A stretch of DNA of 64,000 nucleotides from JAAXKN01 sp050258815 (GTDB lineage Bacteria; Bacteroidota; Ignavibacteria; Ignavibacteriales; SURF-24), in assembly GCA_050258815.1 (NCBI GenBank), contig JBLMZM010000070.1:1-64000 (forward strand). The letters run 5' to 3'. Shown one piece after another: positions 52,669-60,977 of the stretch. Positions within the stretch are counted from its first letter, which is position 1. Each line of letters starts with the position of its first letter. The notes under the pieces were generated by a model that saw nothing but the letters and a program-made list of their open reading frames with translations, did no database searches and had not been told where the DNA came from. The position numbers were made by a program, and so were the translations under genes.

Positions 52669-53039
52669 ATTTATACTCCTTGAAAATAAAGAATTCAAAG
52701 TTAATGAATACAATGAAAAAATACAAGATTTAAAGATTTCCCACTTCGCAAAATCGTAATAATTTAATACTTTAGGCAAAATTGATTCATAATTTTTATA
52801 ATTTAGTGCACTTAAATCCCATTTTCAATTGAATTTAAGGGGCAGATGCCGTCCTGAATTTCTGCCCACGGTTGAGCTATTTGTGAAGTCCGTAAGGCTA
52901 TTGCTGCCGCCTGAACCGGAATTGTCCCATCAGGAGGCGTGCATCAGCCGGTAATAAAATAATAGTGGATAAATTGGGGAGAATTCGTAATTTTCAGCCT
53001 TAAATTCATACTGAATAACAATAATTGCGGAGGATAGTC
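52669..53039. other. Intergenic region between rpmH and the papain-like peptidase
   Basis: About 370 bases holding the rpmH promoter at 52696-52726. Only one near-match to a DnaA box is seen (AGTGGATAA at about 52964, one mismatch from TGTGGATAA), so there is no support for an origin here despite the rpmH context. No gene is visible. Confidence 0.5.
52696..52726 (-). promoter_or_regulatory. Bacteroidota-type promoter of the rpmH operon
   Basis: On the minus strand TTG (52726-52724), exactly 20 bases, then TAACTTTG (52703-52696). Transcription would begin near 52690, about 22 bases before the L34 start with its AGGAG site. Confidence 0.7.
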
Positions 53040-54227
53040 TTGAAAGCCATGTACTTTAGAGCACAATCTAGGTTTTTTGCGGCCATATTGATACTCCTGC
53101 TCTTTTTACCCTATAGCGGAAAAGCCCAGGACAAGGCAAAGGATGAAACAAAGGATGTTCACACCTTTACCAAAGACTTTGAAATTAAGACGACACCTGT
53201 AAAAAACCAGTCCAGGACGGGTACCTGCTGGTGCTTTGCCACTGTATCTTTTCTTGAAACAGAACTGCTGAGAACGGGCCAGGGAGAATACGACCTTTCC
53301 GAAATGTACATTGTCCGTAATACTTATCCCATAAAGGCGGAAAATTATCTGCGTCAGCAGGGCATGGCCAATTACGGTGAAGGGGGGCAGGCTCACGACG
53401 TATTAAACCAGATCCGGAAATTCGGGATCGTGCCCGAGGAGGTCTTTACGGGCAGAAACAGCGGCGAAGAAAAGCATAATCATACAGAAATGAGGGCCGT
53501 TACAGAGAGTATGCTTAAAACCATGGCCGCGAATAAAAGCGGGAAATTAAGCCGCCGCTGGAAGGATGTTTATGAGGCCGTACTTGACGTCTATTTGGGA
53601 AAGCCCCCAAAAGAATTTAATTATAAGGGAAAAACCTATACACCGCAAAGCTTTTTCCAGGATGAACTGAAGCTGAACCTGGATGATTATGTGGAACTTA
53701 CTTCCTATTCCCACCATCCTTACTACAGCACCTTCAGCCTGGAAATACCGGATAACTGGAGCCGCAGCTTATACTATAATATACCCATGAATGAACTGGA
53801 AGCCGTTATGGATAACGCCCTCAAAAACGGCTATTCTGTAACCTGGGACGGCGACGTAAGCGAGCACGAGTTTTCACAGAAAAAGGGATACGCCGTACTG
53901 CCGGTAAAGGACTGGAACGATAAGTCCGAGCCTGAAAAAGATGAAAAGATTACCAAACCCGAGGAAGAAAAACAGGTAACAGAGGAGTTAAGGGAAGAAA
54001 CCTTCAACAACTACACTACTTCAGATGACCACCTGATGCACCTGGTTGGACTCGCTCATGATCAGAACAATACGAAGTTTTATTATACTAAAAATTCCTG
54101 GGGTACTGAACAGACTAATGGCGGATATATTTATATGTCGGCCCCATTTGTACGCCTGAAGACCGTTGCAATCATGGTACACAAAAATGCCATTCCAAAA
54201 GAGATTGCCCAAAAGCTGGGTCTCTGA
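53040..54227 (+). CDS. Secreted papain-like (C1) peptidase, bleomycin-hydrolase type
   Basis: 395 residues from the TTG at 53040, which sits six bases behind GGAGGA; the open frame extends to a TTG inside that site. The signal peptide ends KAQ. The catalytic Cys is Cys63 in QSRTGTCWCFA, the His lies in DDHLMHLVGLA, and the Asn in KNSWGTE, all in the order of C1 peptidases, with the tetrad Gln six residues before the Cys. Intervening sequence matches aminopeptidase C/bleomycin hydrolase (MFYxVRNTYPxKAENYLR-like). A charged Lys/Glu-rich insertion precedes the His. Being exported is unusual for the classical cytoplasmic PepC but known for Bacteroidota homologues. Confidence 0.9.
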   Translation: MKAMYFRAQSRFFAAILILLLFLPYSGKAQDKAKDETKDVHTFTKDFEIKTTPVKNQSRTGTCWCFATVSFLETELLRTGQGEYDLSEMYIVRNTYPIKAENYLRQQGMANYGEGGQAHDVLNQIRKFGIVPEEVFTGRNSGEEKHNHTEMRAVTESMLKTMAANKSGKLSRRWKDVYEAVLDVYLGKPPKEFNYKGKTYTPQSFFQDELKLNLDDYVELTSYSHHPYYSTFSLEIPDNWSRSLYYNIPMNELEAVMDNALKNGYSVTWDGDVSEHEFSQKKGYAVLPVKDWNDKSEPEKDEKITKPEEEKQVTEELREETFNNYTTSDDHLMHLVGLAHDQNNTKFYYTKNSWGTEQTNGGYIYMSAPFVRLKTVAIMVHKNAIPKEIAQKLGL

Positions 54228-54255
54228 CCTGTTTTGAAATAGCGGGACCGGTAAG

Positions 54256-54292
54256 CAGCAGAACAGCAATACTTGTTGTTGCTTTTCTGCTG
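54256..54292. terminator. Hairpin between convergent peptidase and small membrane protein genes
   Basis: CAGCAGAACAGCAA (54256-54269) pairs with TTGCTTTTCTGCTG (54279-54292) with a single C-T mismatch. There is no strong T tract; it probably ends both convergent transcripts. Confidence 0.5.
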
Positions 54293-54305
54293 TTCAGGCC
54301 CGTAC

Positions 54306-54770
54306 CTAAAATATCAGTGCTCCCAAAAGTATAAGCGCCACCAGCCCTCCTGCTGCAAGTACAATTATCAGTGATGTATTCATGCCCGAACTCTTTTCTG
54401 CAGGTGCGGCATTATTGGGGGGCGTTTCCTTGTTCGGCTGCTTTGTATCGGTGACCTGACCGGTACTCGGGGGTTTGCTGGTGTTTACATCCTCCGTCCT
54501 GGTGGTTCCTGTAACATTCTGTTTGTCCTCAGTAGTGGTGTTAAAGGTAATCGTTGTTCCGTTGGAAAGCCTCAGATCCTTAATTTCGCTTTTGTTGTAT
54601 TCGTGGAGCAGATTGGTAATCGATTCACGGAACTGAACCGTGCTGCTGGTTACCTTAATCACCTTCCCTGTATATGTCTGGCTGTTCTTCAGCTCAATTC
54701 TGTCGAGTGAGTCCAGCTGTGCAAAACATGTAAAGGTCATTATGATAAGAGCAATCATCATGCTTTTCAT
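54306..54770 (-). CDS. Small exported protein with C-terminal membrane anchor
   Basis: 154 residues: signal peptide (MKSMMIALIIMTFTCFAQ), a short beta-rich domain (RIELKNSQTYTGKVIKVTSSTVQF, resembling small SH3/LSm-like barrels), a Thr/Pro/Asn-rich flexible linker (about 75-125) and a C-terminal transmembrane helix (SLIIVLAAGGLVALILLGALIF). AAAGGAG precedes the ATG. Function unknown. It is separated from the divergent lipoprotein gene by a strongly structured 400-base region. Confidence 0.65.
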   Translation of the reverse strand: MKSMMIALIIMTFTCFAQLDSLDRIELKNSQTYTGKVIKVTSSTVQFRESITNLLHEYNKSEIKDLRLSNGTTITFNTTTEDKQNVTGTTRTEDVNTSKPPSTGQVTDTKQPNKETPPNNAAPAEKSSGMNTSLIIVLAAGGLVALILLGALIF

Positions 54771-55168
54771 TACTTTCTCCTTTTATTAATAACCCGGCGC
54801 CCAGGGAAAAGATTAATTTTCGCGCCGGGGAAATTATTGCCTGAAAGTTTAATGCTCTCTCAGGATCAATTTTTTGATTTATCCTGTTATAATAAAATGT
54901 GATCATTACAGGCCTGTAAAGCAACTGCATTTTTTAGTGCAATCTCAATTCCCCCCCTGAAGATGGGTCCCATATACCCCCCCATTTGCCTGAAAAACAA
55001 GCATCCAGGCATTTCTCCCCTTGATTCCAGGCATTTAAAGTGCCGGGTAAATGCCGAAAACAGGGGAATTGAGGCTTTTTTTGCGGAATTTGTTCCTGGC
55101 ATGATCTCTGATTAATGTAAAGAACAGGATAATGATAAGTTTTCATCAATTATAAAGGAGCAGAAAAA
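54771..55168. other. Structured intergenic region between divergent genes
   Basis: No gene, but several stems. CCCGGCGC (54793-54800) pairs with GCGCCGGG (54822-54829). CAGGAT (54861) pairs with ATCCTG (54881). A long closing stem, CTCAATTCCCC (54944-54954) with GGGGAATTGAG (55063-55073), encloses TGCCTG/CAGGCA (54987/55006) and GGCATTT/AAATGCC (55030/55049), and a T7 run follows at 55076-55082. Taken together, 54944-55082 looks like a multi-branched RNA ending in a terminator, upstream of the lipoprotein gene at 55169. I match it to no known riboswitch class. Confidence 0.5.
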
Positions 55169-56143
55169 ATGAAGAGCGAAAAATTAAATCTTTTAAGGTG
55201 GTCAGCTTTACTGTTAAGTATACTATCATTTATATGGGTAGCAGGATGCAGCAAAAACAATCAGGATATTGTTGGTCCTCAGGCCAATTCGGGGAATAAC
55301 CAGGCTATCGAGCAGATTGTATTAAATGATCCTTCAATCACGTCGTTTGAGCCCAATTATAATGAAGAAGATGCCATGAGCTTTGCCCTGGGCAAGGTTG
55401 CAACTGCCATTTATCCGCTTTCAGTAGGCCAGCACATGTATGACGTAAGCAGGGATTTTACCGTTACATACAAGGGTGACACGGCTTATGGAAAGCTGAC
55501 CAAGACCTTTAAGGGTGTACTGATTATTGCAGGCTCGTATACAAAGCCGGCAGCAGGAAAGCCTGGAATAGACACGGTTATCACCAAGGATTTCACGACG
55601 ACAATTACGCGCAATGTAAAACTTCTAAGGGTTGGTGACACAACGAAAACGGATGATGGATGGAAGATTATTGCAACTTCACTGCCTGAAGGCGGTACAC
55701 TTACAAGTAACGTAAATATAACAAAAATGACGCTCTTTATGCCTGATGGTGATACACTCAGCATTACCTCCCCCAAGGATTATTATCTCTACAGACAGCC
55801 TGGCAAATGGAAGCAGATGCCCTCAATCAACCGGAATTCAAGGCTTACTGTAAGGGTTGAACTGACAAGCGCATATGCAGACACGGATTTTGTAACTATT
55901 ACACACGGTGCAGTTTATGATAACTTCAAGAGGGGCATGCACAGGGAAAAAGTAAAATTCCACCTCGTCTCCTCAACGCCCCAGAATGGAGTATATAATA
56001 AAATATATGAAGCGACATGGACAACCAAACAGTTCATGGGATACTTCCATGCAGTAGTCAATGCTTACCCGAAGGGAGCAATTTTTGATGACGCTGCCAA
56101 GGTAGAAACTGACAGCTGGGGACTTCCATACATAGTCAAATAA
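55169..56143 (+). CDS. Orphan lipoprotein, first gene of the barrel-transglutaminase locus
   Basis: 324 residues with a lipoprotein signal (SILSFIWVAGC, Cys about residue 27) and a following Ser-Lys-Asn-rich linker. The rest is beta-rich with many Thr/Asp residues (FTVTYKGDTAYGKLTKTFKG, TLTSNVNITKMTLFMPDGDTL), suggesting stacked beta-sandwich domains. I recognise no family. AAAGGAG lies eight bases before the ATG. It lies 100 bases ahead of a second lipoprotein, the barrel-transglutaminase fusion and a FecR-like gene, all on the same strand. Confidence 0.7.
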   Translation: MKSEKLNLLRWSALLLSILSFIWVAGCSKNNQDIVGPQANSGNNQAIEQIVLNDPSITSFEPNYNEEDAMSFALGKVATAIYPLSVGQHMYDVSRDFTVTYKGDTAYGKLTKTFKGVLIIAGSYTKPAAGKPGIDTVITKDFTTTITRNVKLLRVGDTTKTDDGWKIIATSLPEGGTLTSNVNITKMTLFMPDGDTLSITSPKDYYLYRQPGKWKQMPSINRNSRLTVRVELTSAYADTDFVTITHGAVYDNFKRGMHREKVKFHLVSSTPQNGVYNKIYEATWTTKQFMGYFHAVVNAYPKGAIFDDAAKVETDSWGLPYIVK

Positions 56144-56249
56144 CAGCTTTTGCAGCCGTTTTGAGTTACCTGTGGTAACAAAAGACGGCTGCTTCTTTTT
56201 TATCTGTATTGAATTAGAATTGCATCTGTAGTAAATTCCACTTAGAGAA

Positions 56250-57164
56250 ATGAAAAAAATATTTATACATATCGGCCTGTTTGTCCTTCTGGTGTCTCTT
56301 GCTGCCTGCAATAAGCCGCAGCCAACTGAGCTGTTCAGCGATGACCCACAGGAGCAGAGCAATCTGGAAATCACAACTATTTCTCCCGAGAATGAATTTA
56401 TCTACAGCAGCGGTTATGATTCCACGGCGCTAAGTTCGCTTAATTCAAAATTTTCCAGCGTTATTTCCGTCAGCTCTGTTAAGACCACATACAAGGCAAG
56501 AACTGTCAGGATTAGCCTTGCCTCTGCGGTTTTCTTTGATAAGGCTCAGCCAGTCAAGGGTCCCGGCGGAAAAATGTTTTCCTACAGGACAAAAAGTCCT
56601 GGGGTGGTAAGTTTTGAAAATGTTCCGGCAAGAATGATGCCTTTTATAGGTACTTTCAGGGATATGGGCATGCGTAAAGATACACTGCTGGGATTCTATT
56701 ATTTACTTTATAAATACGATAATCAGGGGGATCCGTTTATTTTTCAGCACGATTCCCACATAGATTTTAAGCTAAAAACAATGACAAGAACCGAGCATTT
56801 TGAGATTCCTACTCCGGCTGAAATTTTGGGTGAGGTTGACCTTACAGGAAGCCTGCAAAAGAAAAACCTGGAATTTACACTCAGGTGGAACGGGATAAAG
56901 CAGGAGAAAGTTGAAGTTATCGTGGGTGGTACTAATGGCAGCGGGACTGCGGTAACGCCATTCTTCAGCCTTCATGCTCAGGATAATGGAAAAACAAGAA
57001 TACCTGCTTCACTTTTGAAGAATCTTCCCCTCGATCAGTTCGGCAGAATTGTTTTTACTTTAATACGGAAAAAAGTAACTCAATATGATTCAAACAGTAC
57101 CCTGAAAGATAATTCTATTGTTGCACAAAGCGTACATAGCATCCAGGTGGATATTCCTAAATAG
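56250..57164 (+). CDS. Orphan lipoprotein, second gene of the barrel-transglutaminase locus
   Basis: 304 residues with a lipoprotein signal (FVLLVSLAAC, Cys about residue 20). The mature protein is beta-rich (ARTVRISLASAVFFDKAQPVKG; VEVIVGGTNGSGTAVTPFF) and of unknown family. Its last 47 bases overlap the start region of the next gene, which argues for coordinated translation with the outer-membrane fusion protein. No strong ribosome site precedes the ATG. Confidence 0.68.
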   Translation: MKKIFIHIGLFVLLVSLAACNKPQPTELFSDDPQEQSNLEITTISPENEFIYSSGYDSTALSSLNSKFSSVISVSSVKTTYKARTVRISLASAVFFDKAQPVKGPGGKMFSYRTKSPGVVSFENVPARMMPFIGTFRDMGMRKDTLLGFYYLLYKYDNQGDPFIFQHDSHIDFKLKTMTRTEHFEIPTPAEILGEVDLTGSLQKKNLEFTLRWNGIKQEKVEVIVGGTNGSGTAVTPFFSLHAQDNGKTRIPASLLKNLPLDQFGRIVFTLIRKKVTQYDSNSTLKDNSIVAQSVHSIQVDIPK

Positions 57165-59151
57165 ATTTTTGCCGGCTTTATTTGGTATTGCCATGCTGTT
57201 GCCTGGAATAACTAAAGCGCAGAATTCTTTTGAACTACTAGGAAATCTGTCAAATTCAAACAACTCACAGTTCAGACTGAATGGGTTTGAAAGCAATGTG
57301 CCCAATCTGACCGGAATAAGGGACTGGGAATTTTCACTAACCTACGGCGATGAATTCTCGGGAAGTCCCAAAAGCAACCTGTATCTGATCTCCCTTTCCA
57401 AACGCATGAACAGACATTATTTTAGTTTCAGATATACCCCCGGATACAAAAAGGATTTTGTCTTTTATACGGGGACAAACATCAATAGGGGTGATACGAT
57501 GTCAAGCCAGCTTAAATCGCAGTTCCATTATGAAGAGAAATTTGGACTGGGCTATTCCTACAGGCTGCACGGTAATCTTACGGCTGGCTTCACCTTAAGG
57601 TATTTCGGGCAGGAGTTCGCAAATGATCAGGCAAGTTTAAGATATGATAACAGTACGACCTCAATAGCAATAGAAAGTAAGAGTGAGAGTTATAACTTCT
57701 GGACGGGCGATCTTGGCTTTACATATTCCCCCTTTGGGAGTCTTGCCTTGAGTCTCTCTACCATAAATCTGCTGAGGGTAAATGAAGGAATGATCTCAGA
57801 GGAAAACAGGATCTATGGCATGCAGATGAATAAATCCTTACTGTTGGGTCTTGAATACCAGGCAAGCCGGTACCTGAGGGCAAGACTGATGTATGAAACT
57901 GAAAATTCATTTCAGGCGGGGCTAAATCTGGGAGCTGATCTGTTTGGCGGCAACCTTAGTCTTTCGGCGGCAGTCTTTCACGACAGGTATCAGCAACCCT
58001 TTCTGGCCGGTATAATTCCGGGGCTTAACTATTCCTCAAAAATGTTTTCTGTTTCACTTTCGGGCGTCAGGTATTTTTCCGGCCGCATCCGTCAGTTTTC
58101 GGTATCGGAATTTACAAGGGAAGGGCTGCATAACATCTTAAATAACAGGTACAGTTTTGATAAAGCGGTTCTAAGCGTAAATTTTGCTCTCAATACTATA
58201 GAGGAAAAGCTGGTCAGGTTTACAGATGTCCGGATCATACAGGATATATATCCTACGCTGGCAGATAATTATTTAGACAATGCTTTTGCCGTTGCCAGGG
58301 TTGTAAACCTCAGCAGTAAAGCGATTTCTGTCAAGCCCTCTAGTATGATAAGCGGACTTAACAGTGAGATAGTTCAGTCTCCTCCGGTCACAATTGCTCC
58401 GAATGATACTGCCGATGTGCCGTTTTACACGATTATAAATGCATCGGCCAGGGCTCCCGAGAAGGCCGGCATATCACAGGCCTCATTCTACCTTACTACT
58501 GAAAACAGTGCTCCTGATGATGAGTTTAAAAAACCGGTTTTAATAAACGACAGACACAGCTGGGATGGCAGGGTCTCGAGTCTGCGTTATTTTGTCTGGA
58601 AGGATTTTGATTTTTCTATTACATATGCCAAGAGTATCCTTCAGCAGCACAAGCAGATGCTGGATACACTGCCACAACAACTGACTAACTTTTATAATAC
58701 AAAGATATTATTCAATGAATTCGTGGGCAATATGATATATGTTGCCGACCCAAGGGCATCGGTAAACAGGGTGCAGTTTCCAAATGAAACCATCAGACTC
58801 AAAGGGGGTGCCTGTGATGACTTAAGCGTGAGCTTCTCGAGCCTTTTGGAAAGCGTGGGTATTCAGACGGCCTTCGTTGACTTTAAGTCAGACTCGGGTA
58901 TGAGTCACGTGAATCTTCTTATTAATACGGGACTCGCTCCTGAAATGGCGAGTCTAATTACAAGAAATGACAAAAAGTACATACTTAGAAAAAATACACA
59001 GGGAAAAGATGAGGTATGGATTCCACTGGAAACAACCTCTCTTACAAATTTCGAGGAAGCCTGGGATGCCGCAGCCAGAAAATTTAACGATGAGGCAATT
59101 GAGAACCTGGGACTAGCCAAGGGTGAAATTCAGATAGTAGACATATACTGA
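57118..59151 (+). CDS. Outer-membrane beta-barrel fused to a transglutaminase-like domain
   Basis: 677 residues from a TTG at 57118; the start is uncertain, as it lies inside the previous gene with only a weak GAAAGA upstream. Residues about 1-36 look like a signal ending ITKAQ. Residues about 36-360 alternate polar and hydrophobic strands with aromatic ends, as in PorV/PorQ-type barrels of Bacteroidota. About 370-470 is a beta-sandwich linker (VVNLSSKAISVKPSSM...IAPNDTADVPF). About 480-677 is transglutaminase-like: Cys566 in KGGACDDLSVSFSSLLES, His597 in MSHVNLL and Glu638 in WIPLETT give the Cys-His-acid triad. It could modify or cross-link surface or periplasmic proteins. I know of no characterised protein with this fusion. 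Confidence 0.78.
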   Translation: MLHKAYIASRWIFLNRFLPALFGIAMLLPGITKAQNSFELLGNLSNSNNSQFRLNGFESNVPNLTGIRDWEFSLTYGDEFSGSPKSNLYLISLSKRMNRHYFSFRYTPGYKKDFVFYTGTNINRGDTMSSQLKSQFHYEEKFGLGYSYRLHGNLTAGFTLRYFGQEFANDQASLRYDNSTTSIAIESKSESYNFWTGDLGFTYSPFGSLALSLSTINLLRVNEGMISEENRIYGMQMNKSLLLGLEYQASRYLRARLMYETENSFQAGLNLGADLFGGNLSLSAAVFHDRYQQPFLAGIIPGLNYSSKMFSVSLSGVRYFSGRIRQFSVSEFTREGLHNILNNRYSFDKAVLSVNFALNTIEEKLVRFTDVRIIQDIYPTLADNYLDNAFAVARVVNLSSKAISVKPSSMISGLNSEIVQSPPVTIAPNDTADVPFYTIINASARAPEKAGISQASFYLTTENSAPDDEFKKPVLINDRHSWDGRVSSLRYFVWKDFDFSITYAKSILQQHKQMLDTLPQQLTNFYNTKILFNEFVGNMIYVADPRASVNRVQFPNETIRLKGGACDDLSVSFSSLLESVGIQTAFVDFKSDSGMSHVNLLINTGLAPEMASLITRNDKKYILRKNTQGKDEVWIPLETTSLTNFEEAWDAAARKFNDEAIENLGLAKGEIQIVDIY

Positions 59152-59185
59152 GCTTAAAGCAAGCTGCTTAAATGGAGGAAATAAA

Positions 59186-59869
59186 ATGTATAAATTACTA
59201 TTATTAATGCTGCTATTTTCGGCTTTCATGCCGCCGGAGAGCTTTATAGTTGAAAAGCTGGGTGGCAGGGTACTGGTTCAAAAAGGTACGGAAGAGAACT
59301 GGGCGGAAGTTAAAATGGGGGATAAGTTTTCCGCCAGCGATCTGTTGGTCACGGGCGACAAGGCCTTTGTGCAATTAAGTAAGGGCGGGGGCAGCTTTTT
59401 TCTGAAGGGCAATTCTGCCGTAAGTCTGGGCAGCATAAAGAAGCTTACCCGGGATGAACTCCTGCTGGCCCTTACAATGGAAGAGATAAAGAATGTGCCT
59501 AAAAAAAATAACGCCCCGGGAGTCAGGTCAACTGCCGTTTACGGGTCTCACATGGGCAAAAACCCGGATAAGAATACTGTATCAAACGGGCTGGGGGCAA
59601 AGAAATTAAATGGTGCCAGGCAGCTTGCCGAAAGCGGCTTCAGCGAATCGGCAGTTGTTGTTGCCAAAGAGACAATGCGAAAATATCCCGAGACACAGCA
59701 GAACGCCTCTGACAGGATCTATTTTGCCGGAATACTGGAAAAACTGAATCTTTTTGATGAAGCATATTCAGAATATTCTAAAATTAATGCGCTCAGTCTG
59801 ACTGAGAAGGAAAAGGCTCTGGTTAAAGGCAGACTCGATATACTTGCCTCAAAGATATCACAAAAATAA
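59186..59869 (+). CDS. FecR-like secreted protein with C-terminal helical repeats
   Basis: 227 residues. The N-terminus (MYKLLLLMLLFSAFMPP) is a signal or anchor. Residues about 20-85 show the FecR-domain pattern (GGRVLVQKGTEENWAEVKMGDKFSASDLLVTGDKAFVQL...GNSAVSLGSI), a beta-barrel module that can bind peptidoglycan or other partners. Residues about 130-227 are helical and TPR-like (LNGARQLAESGFSESAVVVAKETMRKYP). It follows the barrel-transglutaminase gene by 34 bases with GGAGGA before the ATG, so it is the last member of the four-gene run. Confidence 0.72.
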   Translation: MYKLLLLMLLFSAFMPPESFIVEKLGGRVLVQKGTEENWAEVKMGDKFSASDLLVTGDKAFVQLSKGGGSFFLKGNSAVSLGSIKKLTRDELLLALTMEEIKNVPKKNNAPGVRSTAVYGSHMGKNPDKNTVSNGLGAKKLNGARQLAESGFSESAVVVAKETMRKYPETQQNASDRIYFAGILEKLNLFDEAYSEYSKINALSLTEKEKALVKGRLDILASKISQK

Positions 59870-60055
59870 TCACCCGTAAACTATCCGCACAGCTGCAGTA
59901 CTTCCAGATACAGGGAGGGCGGAGTTTTTCTCCCCTCCTGCTGTCGCATTTACGTAGTAAATTTGCGATATTAAATAAAATTTGAGAATATAGTTGATTT
60001 TTAAAGCTATTTTTTGCACCAATAAACTTAGGGGCAGAATTATGCCCTTCTTAAT

Positions 60056-60063
60056 TAGATTTG
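60056..60063 (+). promoter_or_regulatory. TAnnTTTG-type box immediately before cysE
   Basis: TAGATTTG matches the -7 consensus but ends eight bases before the ATG at 60071 and has no -33 element. If used, the transcript would be nearly leaderless or the true start would be the ATG at 60086. Confidence 0.25.
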
Positions 60064-60070
60064 TGTAATT

Positions 60071-60949
60071 ATGAAGAAGAATGAGATGGAACCAAATGTA
60101 AAATGTGTCCATGCAGAGTCCTTTTCCACCAGGTTATTCAGACTCAGACAGCCTCCCAATTGTATTCTACCCGAAAAGTCGGAAGTACAGAACTTCGGCG
60201 AGGAGTTTCTGCAGATTCTTTTTCCGCATTTCGGGAAAAAGATATTTTATTCTCCGAAAGATATTGAAGTAGAACTGCTGCTGATCAAAAAAAAGCTGCT
60301 TCACATAATCCGTCCGCTGCAGTCATCTATCCCGACTCCGGTTGACGATATAACAGAGAGTTTCTGCGAAAGGGCCCCGGTCATCCATGAAAAGCTTATG
60401 CTTGATGCAGAGGCAATAACAAAGGGGGATCCGGCAGCAGAAAATATTGACGAGGTAATTCAGGCCTATCCTGGTTTTTTTGCAATAGCCATTTACAGGA
60501 TTGCTCATGAGTTTTATCTGATGCACGTGCCGTTTTTCCCGAGAATTCTGACCGAGTATGCTCACCAGATGACGGGGATTGATATTCATCCCGGAGCTGA
60601 AATAGGCGATTCGTTTTTTATTGATCACGGCACCGGAACCGTAATAGGTGAAACCACAATTATAGGTGATAACGTAAAGATATATCAGGGCGTGACACTA
60701 GGAGCGCTCAGCGTAAGCAAGAAACTTGCAAAATCAAAAAGACATCCCACTATTGAAAGCGATACGGTTATCTATTCCGGAGCTACAATCCTGGGCGGAG
60801 AAACTATCATCGGGCACCACAGCGTAATTGGAGGTAATGTATGGCTGACGCAAAGCGTACCGCCATTTTCCATAGTATATCATAAGAGTGAGATTAAAGT
60901 AAGAAGTATAAAGCAGACTGATGAAGAACCAATTAATTTTTCGATTTAA
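60071..60949 (+). CDS. cysE: Serine O-acetyltransferase
   Basis: 292 residues. It transfers acetyl from acetyl-CoA to serine, giving O-acetylserine for cysteine synthesis. The N-terminal helical part (about 20-150) precedes a left-handed hexapeptide-repeat domain: TGIDIHPGAEIGDSFFIDHGTGTVIGETTIIGDNVKIYQGVTLG, with the catalytic His in DHGTG, then GGETIIGHHSVIGGNVWLTQSVPP. The organisation resembles the SAT/EpsC-type long enzymes rather than E. coli CysE in its first 100 residues. It is directly followed by cysK, 28 bases away. The ATG at 60086 is an alternative start. Confidence 0.92.
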   Translation: MKKNEMEPNVKCVHAESFSTRLFRLRQPPNCILPEKSEVQNFGEEFLQILFPHFGKKIFYSPKDIEVELLLIKKKLLHIIRPLQSSIPTPVDDITESFCERAPVIHEKLMLDAEAITKGDPAAENIDEVIQAYPGFFAIAIYRIAHEFYLMHVPFFPRILTEYAHQMTGIDIHPGAEIGDSFFIDHGTGTVIGETTIIGDNVKIYQGVTLGALSVSKKLAKSKRHPTIESDTVIYSGATILGGETIIGHHSVIGGNVWLTQSVPPFSIVYHKSEIKVRSIKQTDEEPINFSI

Positions 60950-60977
60950 TAACAAATGAAAGAGAGGGCGCGGTAAT

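Noticed and set aside
52669..53039. Chromosome origin near rpmH.
   Set aside because: Only one imperfect DnaA box and no dnaA gene; not enough to call an origin.
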